A stretch of 64,000 nt of DNA from Pseudacidovorax sp. RU35E (lineage in GTDB: Bacteria; Pseudomonadota; Gammaproteobacteria; Burkholderiales; Burkholderiaceae_C). A program made the position numbers and the translations under genes. Shown one piece after another: positions 47,020-54,756 of the stretch. The DNA is taken from positions 62,001-126,000 of the forward strand of contig NZ_FTMY01000002.1 of NCBI RefSeq assembly GCF_900156165.1, in the 5' to 3' direction. The notes beneath the pieces were generated by a model that saw nothing but the letters and a program-made list of their open reading frames with translations, had not been told where the DNA came from and searched no databases. Positions within the stretch are counted from its first letter, which is position 1, and each line of letters starts with the position of its first letter.

Positions 47020-48279
47020 ATGACCTCACACCACCCGAACGCCGCGTTCGAAGGGCCCGACCTGCTGCAGGCCTTCCGGAGCGTGCGGGCCCACAGCCGG
47101 GCCCTCGCAGGGCCGCTTTCCGCCGAAGACCAGTGCATCCAGTCGATGCCCGATGCGAGCCCCACCAAGTGGCATCTTGCACATACCACCTGGTTCTTCG
47201 AGGCCGTGCTGCTCGATCACCATGCGCCTGGCTACCAAGCCCTGGATCGCCGGTTCCACTATCTGTTCAATTCTTATTACGAGGCACTGGGGCCGCGGCA
47301 TCCGCGTCCTCATCGTGGGCTGCTCACGCGGCCTTCGCTGGAGGAGGTGATGGCCTACCGCGCGCATGTGGATGCCGCGGTTGAAGCCCTGCTCGCGTCG
47401 GCCGACGAGGAGACGCTCGCACGCATCGAGCCCGTGCTCACCCTGGGGCTGAACCACGAACAGCAGCATCAGGAATTGCTGCTCACCGACATCCTGCATG
47501 CCTTCTCGTGCAATCCGCTGCTTCCTGCCTACCGTTCGCCGTCCGCACCCTCGCTGCGACTCGCAGCAGGCATGCCGGCTCTGAACTGGCTCTCGCACGC
47601 CGGTGGACTCGCGGCGATCGGGCACGAGGGTGCGGGCTTCGCCTTCGACAACGAGGGGCCGCGGCATGCCGTACTGCTTCAACCCTTTGCCATGGCCGAC
47701 CGGCTGGTGACCTGCGGCGAGTATGCGCAGTTCATCGCCGAGGGCGGCTACGCGCAGGCCCGCTGGTGGCTGTCCGACGGCTGGGCCGCGGTGCAGTCGC
47801 AGGGCTGGCAGCATCCAGCCTACTGGCTGCCCCCGGATGATCCGCGCCTGGCGCTGTCGGGTCACCACGGCACGGCGGGCTGGCATGTCTTCGGCCTGGA
47901 AGGCGTGCGGCCCATGGACCCCGCGGCCCCCGTGGCACAGCTCAGCTTCTACGAGGCGGCCGCCTATGCCGAGTGGGCTGGCGCCCGCCTGCCCACGGAA
48001 GCCGAATGGGAAGTCGCGGCGACCACCCTGCCGGGGTTCACGCAGGCCGAAGGCGCAGTCTGGCAATGGACGCGCTCGTCCTATGACCCCTACCCGGGCT
48101 TCAAGCCACTGCCCGGTGTGGCCGCCGAATACAACGGCAAGTTCATGGTGGGCCAGTTGGTGCTGCGCGGCGGCAGCGTGGCCACGCCGGCGGGTCATGC
48201 ACGGCCCACGTACCGCAACTTCTTTCCGCCAGCGGCCCGCTGGCAATTCAGCGGGCTGCGCCTCGCCAAGGATCTGTGA
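47020..48279 (+). CDS. egtB: Ergothioneine biosynthesis sulfoxide synthase EgtB
   Basis: Non-heme iron enzyme of 419 residues that joins trimethylhistidine (hercynine) and a thiol donor through a C-S bond. The N-terminal DinB-like domain carries the iron ligands in WHLAHTTWFFEAVLL (near 50) and LNHEQQHQELLLTD (near 143-156, H-x3-H-x-E). The C-terminal formylglycine-generating-enzyme-like domain starts near 190 and includes MADRLVTCGEYAQF, WAGARLPTEAEWEVA and WQWTRSSYDPYPGF. GGAG lies seven bases before ATG 47020. No egtA, egtC or egtE is present; the egtD gene overlaps by one base. Confidence 0.93.
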   Translation: MTSHHPNAAFEGPDLLQAFRSVRAHSRALAGPLSAEDQCIQSMPDASPTKWHLAHTTWFFEAVLLDHHAPGYQALDRRFHYLFNSYYEALGPRHPRPHRGLLTRPSLEEVMAYRAHVDAAVEALLASADEETLARIEPVLTLGLNHEQQHQELLLTDILHAFSCNPLLPAYRSPSAPSLRLAAGMPALNWLSHAGGLAAIGHEGAGFAFDNEGPRHAVLLQPFAMADRLVTCGEYAQFIAEGGYAQARWWLSDGWAAVQSQGWQHPAYWLPPDDPRLALSGHHGTAGWHVFGLEGVRPMDPAAPVAQLSFYEAAAYAEWAGARLPTEAEWEVAATTLPGFTQAEGAVWQWTRSSYDPYPGFKPLPGVAAEYNGKFMVGQLVLRGGSVATPAGHARPTYRNFFPPAARWQFSGLRLAKDL

Positions 48280-49256
48280 TGTCTCCACCTGTCGTCTCCC
48301 TCGCCATCCAGCCCCGTGCGGCCGATGAAGGACGTCGCGCCTTTGCGGATGATCTGGCGGCTGCGCTCGCACAGCGGCCGCGGCGCATCTCGCCCAAATG
48401 GTTCTACGACGCTGAAGGATCCCGGCTCTTCGACCGCATCTGCGAGTTGCCGGAGTACTACCCCACACGCACCGAGCTGTCGATCCTGCAGAACCGCGCG
48501 GCAGAGATCGCCCAGCAGATTGGTCCCGGCGCCGAGATCGTCGAGTTCGGCGCCGGTTCGTTGGTCAAGATCCGGCTGCTGCTGGATGCGTTGGAATCGC
48601 CCCGGCGCTTCCTGCCCATCGACATCTCGGGCGAGCACCTGCAGGGTGCGGCGCGCCAGTTGCGCGCCGACTATCCCGGCCTGGAGGTGACGCCCGTGGT
48701 GGCCGACTACACGCGGCCCTTCGAATTGCCCGAACGTCTGTCAGGCGCAGGTCGGCGCGTCGGCTTCTTTCCGGGTTCCACGCTGGGCAACTTCGAGCCG
48801 GATGAGGCGCTCGCATTCCTGCGCCAGGCGGCGCGCCTGTTGCGCGGCGGCGGCCTGCTGCTGGGCGTGGACCTGGTGAAGGATCCGCAACTCCTGCATT
48901 CGGCCTACAACGACGCACAAGGTGTGACGGCGGCCTTCAACCTCAACCTGCTGGCGCGTGCCAATGCCGAGTTGGGCGCCGACTTCGATCTGGGTGCCTT
49001 TTCGCACGCGGCGTTCTACAACGCGCCCAAGCGCCGGATCGAGATGCATCTGGTGAGCCGCCGGGAGCAGGCGGTCACCCTGGAAGGGCAGCGCCATATC
49101 TTCGAGGAAGGCGAGACGCTGCACACCGAGTATTCGCACAAGTTCACCATCGACGGCCTGCGTGCGATGGCGGCGCGTGCGGGCTTCGGCATCGGTCCCG
49201 TGTGGACCGATCCGCAGCGCCTGTTCAGCGTGCACTGGTTGCCCGCCATGCAATGA
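48279..49256 (+). CDS. egtD: L-histidine N-alpha-methyltransferase EgtD
   Basis: SAM-dependent enzyme of 325 residues that trimethylates histidine to hercynine, the first step of ergothioneine synthesis. The DUF2260/EgtD fold is clear from RISPKWFYDAEGSRLFDRIC, PEYYPTRTE, the SAM site IVEFGAGSLVKIRLLL and FFPGSTLGNFEPDEA, then YNDAQGVTAAFNLNLLAR. ATG 48279 shares one base with the egtB stop; GTG 48276 is an alternative. A strong hairpin terminator follows. Confidence 0.94.
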   Translation: MSPPVVSLAIQPRAADEGRRAFADDLAAALAQRPRRISPKWFYDAEGSRLFDRICELPEYYPTRTELSILQNRAAEIAQQIGPGAEIVEFGAGSLVKIRLLLDALESPRRFLPIDISGEHLQGAARQLRADYPGLEVTPVVADYTRPFELPERLSGAGRRVGFFPGSTLGNFEPDEALAFLRQAARLLRGGGLLLGVDLVKDPQLLHSAYNDAQGVTAAFNLNLLARANAELGADFDLGAFSHAAFYNAPKRRIEMHLVSRREQAVTLEGQRHIFEEGETLHTEYSHKFTIDGLRAMAARAGFGIGPVWTDPQRLFSVHWLPAMQ

Positions 49257-49272
49257 AGACGGCCTGAATCCC

Positions 49273-49305
49273 GGGGCGTCGGCCGAGTGCGCCGGCGCCC
49301 CTTTT
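49273..49305 (+). terminator. Rho-independent terminator after egtD
   Basis: GGGGCGTCGGC (49273-49283) pairs over 11 bases with GCCGGCGCCCC (49291-49301), with one G-T wobble and a seven-base loop, followed by TTTT. It lies 17 bases after the egtD stop and would separate egtBD from the next two genes. Confidence 0.82.
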
Positions 49306-49418
49306 CCGTTCTGGCCGCCGCCGGTGGCCTGGGCTTCGGCAGGAGTCGCCACCGAAGCGCGCCGGCAGCGACAATCGCAGCCCGCGCCCGGCGACGGCGC
49401 GATGAACCTTCTGCCGAC

Positions 49419-49700
49419 ATGAAAGCTACCTGGAACGGCGTGACCATCGCCGAAAGCGACGACACCGTGCTCGTCGAAGGCAACCACTACTTTCCCGCCG
49501 ATTCGCTGCGGCGCGAGTACGTGACCTTCAGCAACAACCACACCGTGTGTCCCTGGAAGGGCACGGCCAGCTACTACTCGCTGCTGGTCAACGGCGAACT
49601 GAACCCCGAGGCCGTCTGGTACTACCCGGACCCCAAGCCCGAAGCCGAGATGGTGAAAGACCGGGTCGCCTTCTGGAAGGGCGTGAAGGTCGAGCCTTGA
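49419..49700 (+). CDS. DUF427 domain protein, 93 residues
   Basis: Small beta-rich protein of the DUF427 family, whose function is unknown. Typical pieces are ATWNGVTIAESDDTVLVEGN, YFPADSLRREYV and VCPWKGTASYYSLLVNGE. The family shows a compact fold and often lies near oxidative metabolism genes. Its stop overlaps the start of the 2OG-Fe oxygenase gene, so the two are co-translated. Confidence 0.88.
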   Translation: MKATWNGVTIAESDDTVLVEGNHYFPADSLRREYVTFSNNHTVCPWKGTASYYSLLVNGELNPEAVWYYPDPKPEAEMVKDRVAFWKGVKVEP

Positions 49701-50437
49701 ACAGCGCGTTCTCTCCCCCGTACACACCGCCCGACGAACTCGCCGCCACCCTGCGCCAGGAAGGCTATGCCGTCCTGAATCCGCGCGGCGTGGCCGAATG
49801 GCTCGATCTGCCACTGGTCGACCTGGAAGCCCTGCAGGCCGACTGGGACCAGCTGCCGCCCGACGAATACCTGAAGGATGGTGGCCGGTATCGCCGCCGC
49901 CGCCATGCCTGCTTCACCACCGAAGGCGGCGCGCTGGTGCAGGCGCCGCACCGAGCGCATTGGCAGCCGGTCGAATACAACGCACTGCATGGCGGCATGC
50001 AACGCTGGTTCGCGCCGATGGAGCCCGACACCGTGGCGCGGCCGGCATGGCGTCGACTGCTGCTCAAGACGGCCGAGGCCGCGGCAGCGCTGCGCGGCGA
50101 CCAGCGCTGGTACATCGAGGCGCACCAGTTCCGCATCGACACCGAAGGCGGCATCGGCCGGCCCACGCCCGAGGGCGCCCACCGTGACGGCGTCGATCTG
50201 GTGGCCGTGGCGCTGGTGGGGCGGCATGGCATCAAGGGCGGCGAAACCCGCGTCTTCGAGGCTGGTGGCCGCCGCGGCGAGCGCTTCACGCTGACCGAGC
50301 CCTGGACACTGATGCTGTTGGACGACCAGCGCGTCATCCACGAATCCACGCCCATCCAGCCGATCGCTCCCGCCACGCAGGGCTGGCGCGACACGCTGGT
50401 CATCACCTGCCGGGCCGGCGGCTTCCAGGGCGATTGA
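49697..50437 (+). CDS. 2-oxoglutarate/Fe(II) oxygenase family protein (TTG start)
   Basis: Protein of 246 residues that resembles the 2OG-Fe_Oxy_2 family (PF10014), whose known members hydroxylate free amino acids. The iron ligands fit HRDGVDLVAV (H-x-D) and VIHESTPIQP, and the 2-oxoglutarate Arg fits WRDTLVITCR. The N-terminus is LNSAFSPPYTPPDEL from a TTG that overlaps the DUF427 stop (TTGA). Proximity to egtBD suggests an amino-acid-related substrate, though a terminator lies between the pairs. Confidence 0.82.
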   Translation: MNSAFSPPYTPPDELAATLRQEGYAVLNPRGVAEWLDLPLVDLEALQADWDQLPPDEYLKDGGRYRRRRHACFTTEGGALVQAPHRAHWQPVEYNALHGGMQRWFAPMEPDTVARPAWRRLLLKTAEAAAALRGDQRWYIEAHQFRIDTEGGIGRPTPEGAHRDGVDLVAVALVGRHGIKGGETRVFEAGGRRGERFTLTEPWTLMLLDDQRVIHESTPIQPIAPATQGWRDTLVITCRAGGFQGD

Positions 50438-50577
50438 TCCAGCGCAGGCTCATGGCCTGCCACCGGCCACTGCCCCGGCGTCCTACATGGTCCGGTCAGG
50501 GGCGCGGGTTACAGTGCACCAAGGCGCCGGCGGTCCCACCGACCGGCAGGACCAACCCACAGCGAGAGGACACCTTC

Positions 50578-51024
50578 ATGTTCAACCACATCCTGGTTCC
50601 CATCGACGGCTCCGAGACGTCGATGCTGGCGGTGAGCAAGGCGAGCGGCCTGGCCCTGGCCTTCGGCAGCCGCATCACGCTGATCCACGTCATCGACAAC
50701 TATCCCTTCATCGGCGTGGGCGCCGACTACGCCCTGGGTCAGAACGAATACCTGGCCGCGGCCACGGCCAGCGCCAACACCGCCCTGGCGCGTGGCGTGG
50801 CCGCCCTGGCCGCCGAAGGCCTGCACAGCGACCAGCGCGTGATCGACGGCCATGTGGTCCACGAAGGCATCGTCGATACGGCCAAGGCATTGGGCTGCGA
50901 CCTGATCGTGATGGGCTCGCACGGCCGTACGGGCATCGAGAAGCTGCTGCTGGGCAGCGTCACGCAGCGCGTTCTGCAGGAGGCGCCGATGCCGGTGCTG
51001 GTGGTCAAGGAACTGGAGGTCTGA
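50578..51024 (+). CDS. Universal stress protein (UspA family)
   Basis: Nucleotide-binding stress protein of 148 residues. It starts MFNHILVPIDGSETSMLAV, and the ATP-binding site GSHGRTGIEKLLLGSVT matches the UspA consensus. GAGAGGA lies ten bases before ATG 50578, and TACAGT near 50511 may be its -10. Expression in stationary phase or stress is typical for the family. Its end overlaps the convergent rluA gene by 20 bases. Confidence 0.93.
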   Translation: MFNHILVPIDGSETSMLAVSKASGLALAFGSRITLIHVIDNYPFIGVGADYALGQNEYLAAATASANTALARGVAALAAEGLHSDQRVIDGHVVHEGIVDTAKALGCDLIVMGSHGRTGIEKLLLGSVTQRVLQEAPMPVLVVKELEV

Positions 51025-51700
51025 GGACCTCCGTCCCGACCTCGTCCTGTGCTGGCGCGAAGGGCGCCGGGCTTTCGATGCGCAGGGCTGCGCCGGTCAC
51101 CGGATGGCGCAGCTGCAGCACCGTGGCATGCAGCAACAGACGTGGCGCAGCCGCCGCCACACGTTCATCGCCATAGAGCGCATCGCCCAGGATCGCATGC
51201 CCCAGCGCGGCCATGTGCACCCGCAACTGGTGCGAGCGGCCGGTCTGCGGTTCGAGCAGCACATGCGTCGCCCTGGCGTGTGGAATTGATCGCAGCGTGC
51301 GCCAGCGGGTGAGGCTGGGCTTGCCGGCGGCATCGACTTTCTGCAAGGGGCGGTTGGGCCAGTCGGGCATGAGCGGCAGGTCGATGGTCTGCCAGTGCGT
51401 GCCGTCCAGCGCGCCGTCGACGATGGCCTCGTAGCGCTTCCACACCTGGCGCGCCGCAAAGGCGTCGCCGAGCGTGCGTTGGACGGTGGGACTACGTGCC
51501 ATCAGGATCAGGCCGCTGGTGGCCATGTCCAGGCGGTGCACCACCAGCGCGTCGGGCCAACGCTGCTGGGCGCGCGCCGACAGGCAGTCCTGTTTGTCGT
51601 CGCCGCGGCCCGGCACGCTCAACAGGCCGGCGGGCTTGTCCAGCACCAGGAGGTGTTCGTCTTCGTGGAGGGCGCGCAGCGCAGTGGGGTCGGGGCTCAC
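51005..51700 (-). CDS. rluA: RluA-family pseudouridine synthase
   Basis: tRNA/23S rRNA uridine isomerase of 231 residues. The catalytic Asp is in VVHRLDMATSGLIL, and the sequence follows E. coli RluA closely as I recall it: LDKPAGLLSVPGR, DLPLMPDWPNRPLQKVD, TGRSHQLRVHMAALGHAILG and APRLLLHA. RluA modifies U746 of 23S rRNA and U32 of several tRNAs. GTG 51700 was taken as the start; an in-frame ATG lies at about 51768. Confidence 0.88.
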   Translation of the reverse strand: MSPDPTALRALHEDEHLLVLDKPAGLLSVPGRGDDKQDCLSARAQQRWPDALVVHRLDMATSGLILMARSPTVQRTLGDAFAARQVWKRYEAIVDGALDGTHWQTIDLPLMPDWPNRPLQKVDAAGKPSLTRWRTLRSIPHARATHVLLEPQTGRSHQLRVHMAALGHAILGDALYGDERVAAAAPRLLLHATVLQLRHPVTGAALRIESPAPFAPAQDEVGTEVLRPPVP

Positions 51701-51822
51701 GGGGCGGGAGTCTAGGCGGGCAGGGCACGCCTGCGTGGTCAGGGCGGCATGAGCGTCGACTCGCATCCCGGCCGGGCTGACCCACGCAGCACCCTGGTCA
51801 GCGAAGAGCGGGGACCCTGGGC

Positions 51823-51828
51823 TATGCT
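51823..51828 (+). promoter_or_regulatory. -10 element (TATGCT) at the MFS gene start
   Basis: TATGCT ends seven bases before ATG 51836 with no Shine-Dalgarno between. A leaderless message is likely, and this supports 51836 over the upstream in-frame starts at 51749 and 51824. Confidence 0.45.
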
Positions 51829-51835
51829 CGACCGA

Positions 51836-53125
51836 ATGCCTCCCGCACCAGCCGACATCGCCGTCGCGCCCGATTCCGATCCTGCTTCTGCCGCCGAACC
51901 GGCCCGCTTCTCCGACCTGACCCGCGTCCGACCCTTCATGCAGCTGTGGCTCGCCCGCCTGCTGGGCACCGCGGCGCAGCAGATGCTGATGGTGGCCATC
52001 GGCTGGCACATGTACGACCTGACCGGCAGTGCCTGGGACCTGGGCCTGGTCGGCCTGTACCAGTTCGCGCCAGCGCTGCTGCTGGCGCTGTACGCCGGCC
52101 ATGTGGTGGACCGGCTGCACCGCGGCCGCATCCTGGCCACGTGTCTGGGCGTGCAGGCGCTGGTGGCCCTGTCGCTGCTGCTCACGCACCTGGGGGGCGG
52201 AGATTCGCGCAATCTGCTGCTGGGTGTGTCGCTGGTGCTGGGCGCCGTGCGGGCGTTCCAGATGCCGGCGCAGCAGGCGCTGACGCCGCTGCTGGTGCCG
52301 CCGCTCATGCTGCCCCGTGCCATGGCCTTCAGCTCGGCAGGGCAGCAGTCGGCCATCATCGGTGGGCCCGCGCTGGGCGGGCTGCTCTTCGTGGCAGGGA
52401 TGGGCGCGGTGTATGCCACCTGCATCGGCTTCTTCATCGTGGCCGTCCTGCTGGCCGCAACCCTGCGCTACGCCCACGCGGCGCGCCCGCGCGAGCCGGT
52501 CACGACCGAGGTGCTGCTGGCTGGCGTGCGCTTCATCTGGCAGCGAAAGCCGGTGCTGGGTGCGGTGTCGCTCGACCTCTTCGCCGTCCTGCTGGGGGGA
52601 GCGGTGGCGCTGCTGCCGATCTTCGCGAAGGACATCCTGCATGTTGGCGCCTGGGGGCTGGGCCTGCTGCGGGGGGCGCCGGCGGTGGGTGCGCTGGCCG
52701 CGTCCATCTGGCTCACCCGGCGGCCGGTGGACCGGCATGTGGGCCGCACGCTGCTGCTGGCGGTCGGGGTGTTCGGACTGTGCATGGTGGTGTTCGGTCT
52801 GTCGCGCAGCTTCTGGCTGTCGCTGACGGTGCTGGCGATCTCGGGCGCCGCGGACATGGTCAATGTCGTGATCCGCCAGACCCTGGTGCAGCTGGAAACG
52901 CCCGATGGCATGCGCGGTCGGGTGAGTGCCGTCAATTCCATCTTCATCGGCGCGAGCAACCAGCTTGGCGAGTTCGAATCCGGCGCCACCGCCGCGCTGT
53001 TGGGACCGGTGGGCTCGGTCGTGGCGGGGGGTGTGGGCACGCTGCTGGTCACGCTGGCGTGGTTCCGGCTCTTTCCCATGCTGGCTCGCCGTGACCGGAT
53101 GGGCGCGGGGCCGGCGCGAGAATGA
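51836..53125 (+). CDS. MFS transporter (EntS-like / MFS_3)
   Basis: Exporter-type major facilitator of 429 residues with about 12 predicted helices. The first helices are preceded by MQLWLARLLGTAAQQMLMVA. The MFS loop motif is GHVVDRLHRGRIL, and the family pattern is close to EntS and related drug or siderophore exporters (VRAFQMPAQQALTPLLVPP; GMRGRVSAVNSIFIGASNQL). Substrate unknown. Downstream is trmJ. Confidence 0.9.
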   Translation: MPPAPADIAVAPDSDPASAAEPARFSDLTRVRPFMQLWLARLLGTAAQQMLMVAIGWHMYDLTGSAWDLGLVGLYQFAPALLLALYAGHVVDRLHRGRILATCLGVQALVALSLLLTHLGGGDSRNLLLGVSLVLGAVRAFQMPAQQALTPLLVPPLMLPRAMAFSSAGQQSAIIGGPALGGLLFVAGMGAVYATCIGFFIVAVLLAATLRYAHAARPREPVTTEVLLAGVRFIWQRKPVLGAVSLDLFAVLLGGAVALLPIFAKDILHVGAWGLGLLRGAPAVGALAASIWLTRRPVDRHVGRTLLLAVGVFGLCMVVFGLSRSFWLSLTVLAISGAADMVNVVIRQTLVQLETPDGMRGRVSAVNSIFIGASNQLGEFESGATAALLGPVGSVVAGGVGTLLVTLAWFRLFPMLARRDRMGAGPARE

Positions 53126-53156
53126 CGGGCTTTTCCGCCCTTCGCGAATGCCCTCG

Positions 53157-53882
53157 ATGCGCACCCGATTCATCCTGATCCACACCAGCCATGCCGGCAA
53201 CGTCGGTGCCACGGCGCGCGCCATGCGCACCATGGGCTTCGACGACCTGGTGCTGGTGGCGCCGCGGTGGGACAACGTGCTGCGCCGCGAAGAAACCATC
53301 CAGCGCGCCAGCGGCGCCCTCGACGTGCTGGAGAAGGCCCGCATCGTGGCCACGCTGGACGAAGCCCTGGACGGCCTGACCCACCTGTGCGCGACGGCGA
53401 TGGTGTCGCGCGACTTTGGCCCGCCTACGCGGGCGCCGCGCGAACACTTCGCCCAGCTGATGCAGGGAAGCGAACAGCATGTGGGCCTGCTCTTCGGCTC
53501 GGAGCGCTTCGGCATGCGCAACGAGGACGTCTACCGCTGCCATGTGGCGCTGTCGATTCCCACCGCGCCGGACTTCGGTTCCCTCAACCTGGCCGCGGCG
53601 GTGCAACTGGTCGCCTACGAATGGCGGCAGGCCCTGGGCGGCTTCGACGTGCGCTCGGCCGCCCCGGTGACGCCCCCGGCGGACGCGCAGGCGGTTGCCG
53701 GCATGCTGGCGCATTGGGAGCGTTCGCTTGTCGACATCGGCTTCCTCGACCCCGCGGCACCCAAGAAGCTGATGCCGCGCCTGGCACAGATGTTCAACCG
53801 CGCACAGCCGACGGTGGAGGAGATCCACATCCTGCGGGGGATCGCGAAGGCGATGGCGGATCAGAAGCGGCTTGGGCGATGA
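53157..53882 (+). CDS. trmJ: tRNA (Cm32/Um32) 2'-O-methyltransferase TrmJ-like
   Basis: SPOUT-class methyltransferase of 241 residues. The knot region is LLFGSERFGMRNEDV and LSIPTAPDFGSLNLAAAVQL; the N-terminal motif is HTSHAGNVGATARAMRTMGF. The last 70 residues form the C-terminal extension typical of TrmJ. ATG 53157 is chosen; ATG 53148 is possible. It would methylate the ribose of position 32 in tRNA. Confidence 0.9.
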   Translation: MRTRFILIHTSHAGNVGATARAMRTMGFDDLVLVAPRWDNVLRREETIQRASGALDVLEKARIVATLDEALDGLTHLCATAMVSRDFGPPTRAPREHFAQLMQGSEQHVGLLFGSERFGMRNEDVYRCHVALSIPTAPDFGSLNLAAAVQLVAYEWRQALGGFDVRSAAPVTPPADAQAVAGMLAHWERSLVDIGFLDPAAPKKLMPRLAQMFNRAQPTVEEIHILRGIAKAMADQKRLGR

Positions 53883-53937
53883 GCTGGGCGTGGCCGCCAG
53901 CCACGCCTTGCATGAGTCTCGGAGAACCAGAGGTTCT

Positions 53938-54361
53938 TCAATCAAACGGGCCTGGATGCTGCGCTTTAGGCAGCTCGGCCAAGGGTGGTTCGCCAAGCGT
54001 ATTGCAGGCGTCACAGCAACTGGCGACGTTCAACAGCACTGACGGGGCATTGAGCTTGCCGATGTGCCCGCCCAGCCGGTCGTACCAGTAGCGCGTGCGC
54101 ACGCGGCCATTTCTGATCTCTTGTTCCAGCTCGGTGGCCGTGTTCCAGCCGAACTGGGTGAGTTCGCCGTTGGGACGGCGGCGAATGAGGTTGCCGCATG
54201 CATCCCAGTCGTAGTGGGTGCGGGCGTAGTCCTTCAGGCGGTTGTCCAGGATGGGCGACAGGCGTCGGGCGGCGGCTTTGGGGTCCAGGCCCGCGCCCGA
54301 GCCCGGGGTGGTGCTGAGTTTGAGGCCCTCGTCCTCGGACTGGGATGGCAGGTCCAGACCT
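53938..54361 (-). pseudogene. Orphan Rhs core fragment with a truncated tail
   Basis: An open minus-strand frame with no start codon, ending at TGA 53938. The span 54052-54357 is co-linear without gaps with 55849-56154 of the full Rhs gene (LDLPSQSEDEGLKLS against LDLPPQPEDEGLRLS; TRYWYDRLGGHIGKL against TRYWYDPLGRRIGKF). Beyond the match it continues NAPSVLLNVASCCDACNTLG for about 38 codons of unrelated tail. It begins exactly where the immunity gene stops. This is a relic of an earlier Rhs tip or a displaced cassette. Confidence 0.85.
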
Positions 54362-54754
54362 CTATTGCCTCACATTGATGCCGTGAGGGCCGATCGCGTC
54401 GACAAGTTCTACGTCAAGGCCGAAGTCCCGTTGCGGCGGCTCGTGTTCCGCTAGCTTCTCGTATAGCGCACGCAGATAACCAACCTTGTCCTCGACTTCG
54501 TCCAACGCCACTTCTTGTGGCACTACATACCCCCAGTATTTCTGGATGTCGCCCGATGACAAGACAAATTCGATGAAATCCAGAACCCTCTGCTTGCTTA
54601 CCTGGCCAAAGTGGTCGAAGTCCGTTCTCATCGCACCAAAAAGCGCCTCTCGACAGCGTGCATCGTTAATGTAGAAGTCAGCGATTTCGTCATCGCTCAT
54701 GACCTCCACGTAGTAGTACAGCGCTCGGATGTAGTCCGGGAATATTTGCTTCAT
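54362..54754 (-). CDS. Candidate Rhs immunity protein
   Basis: Acidic helical protein of 130 residues (about 25 Asp/Glu against 13 Lys/Arg), starting MKQIFPDYIRALYYYVEVMS. The sequence is otherwise unfamiliar. Its ATG lies two bases after the Rhs stop, so it is coupled to the toxin, as expected for immunity proteins that neutralise the Rhs tip in the producer. The amino acid composition and AT-richer DNA differ from the neighbouring genes and suggest horizontal origin. No homologue recognised. Confidence 0.75.
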   Translation of the reverse strand: MKQIFPDYIRALYYYVEVMSDDEIADFYINDARCREALFGAMRTDFDHFGQVSKQRVLDFIEFVLSSGDIQKYWGYVVPQEVALDEVEDKVGYLRALYEKLAEHEPPQRDFGLDVELVDAIGPHGINVRQ

Positions 54755-54756
54755 AG

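Noticed and set aside
51721-53521. Long minus-strand extension of the rluA frame
   Set aside because: Antisense to the MFS and trmJ genes. RluA homology begins only near 51,690, so the upstream part is a shadow.
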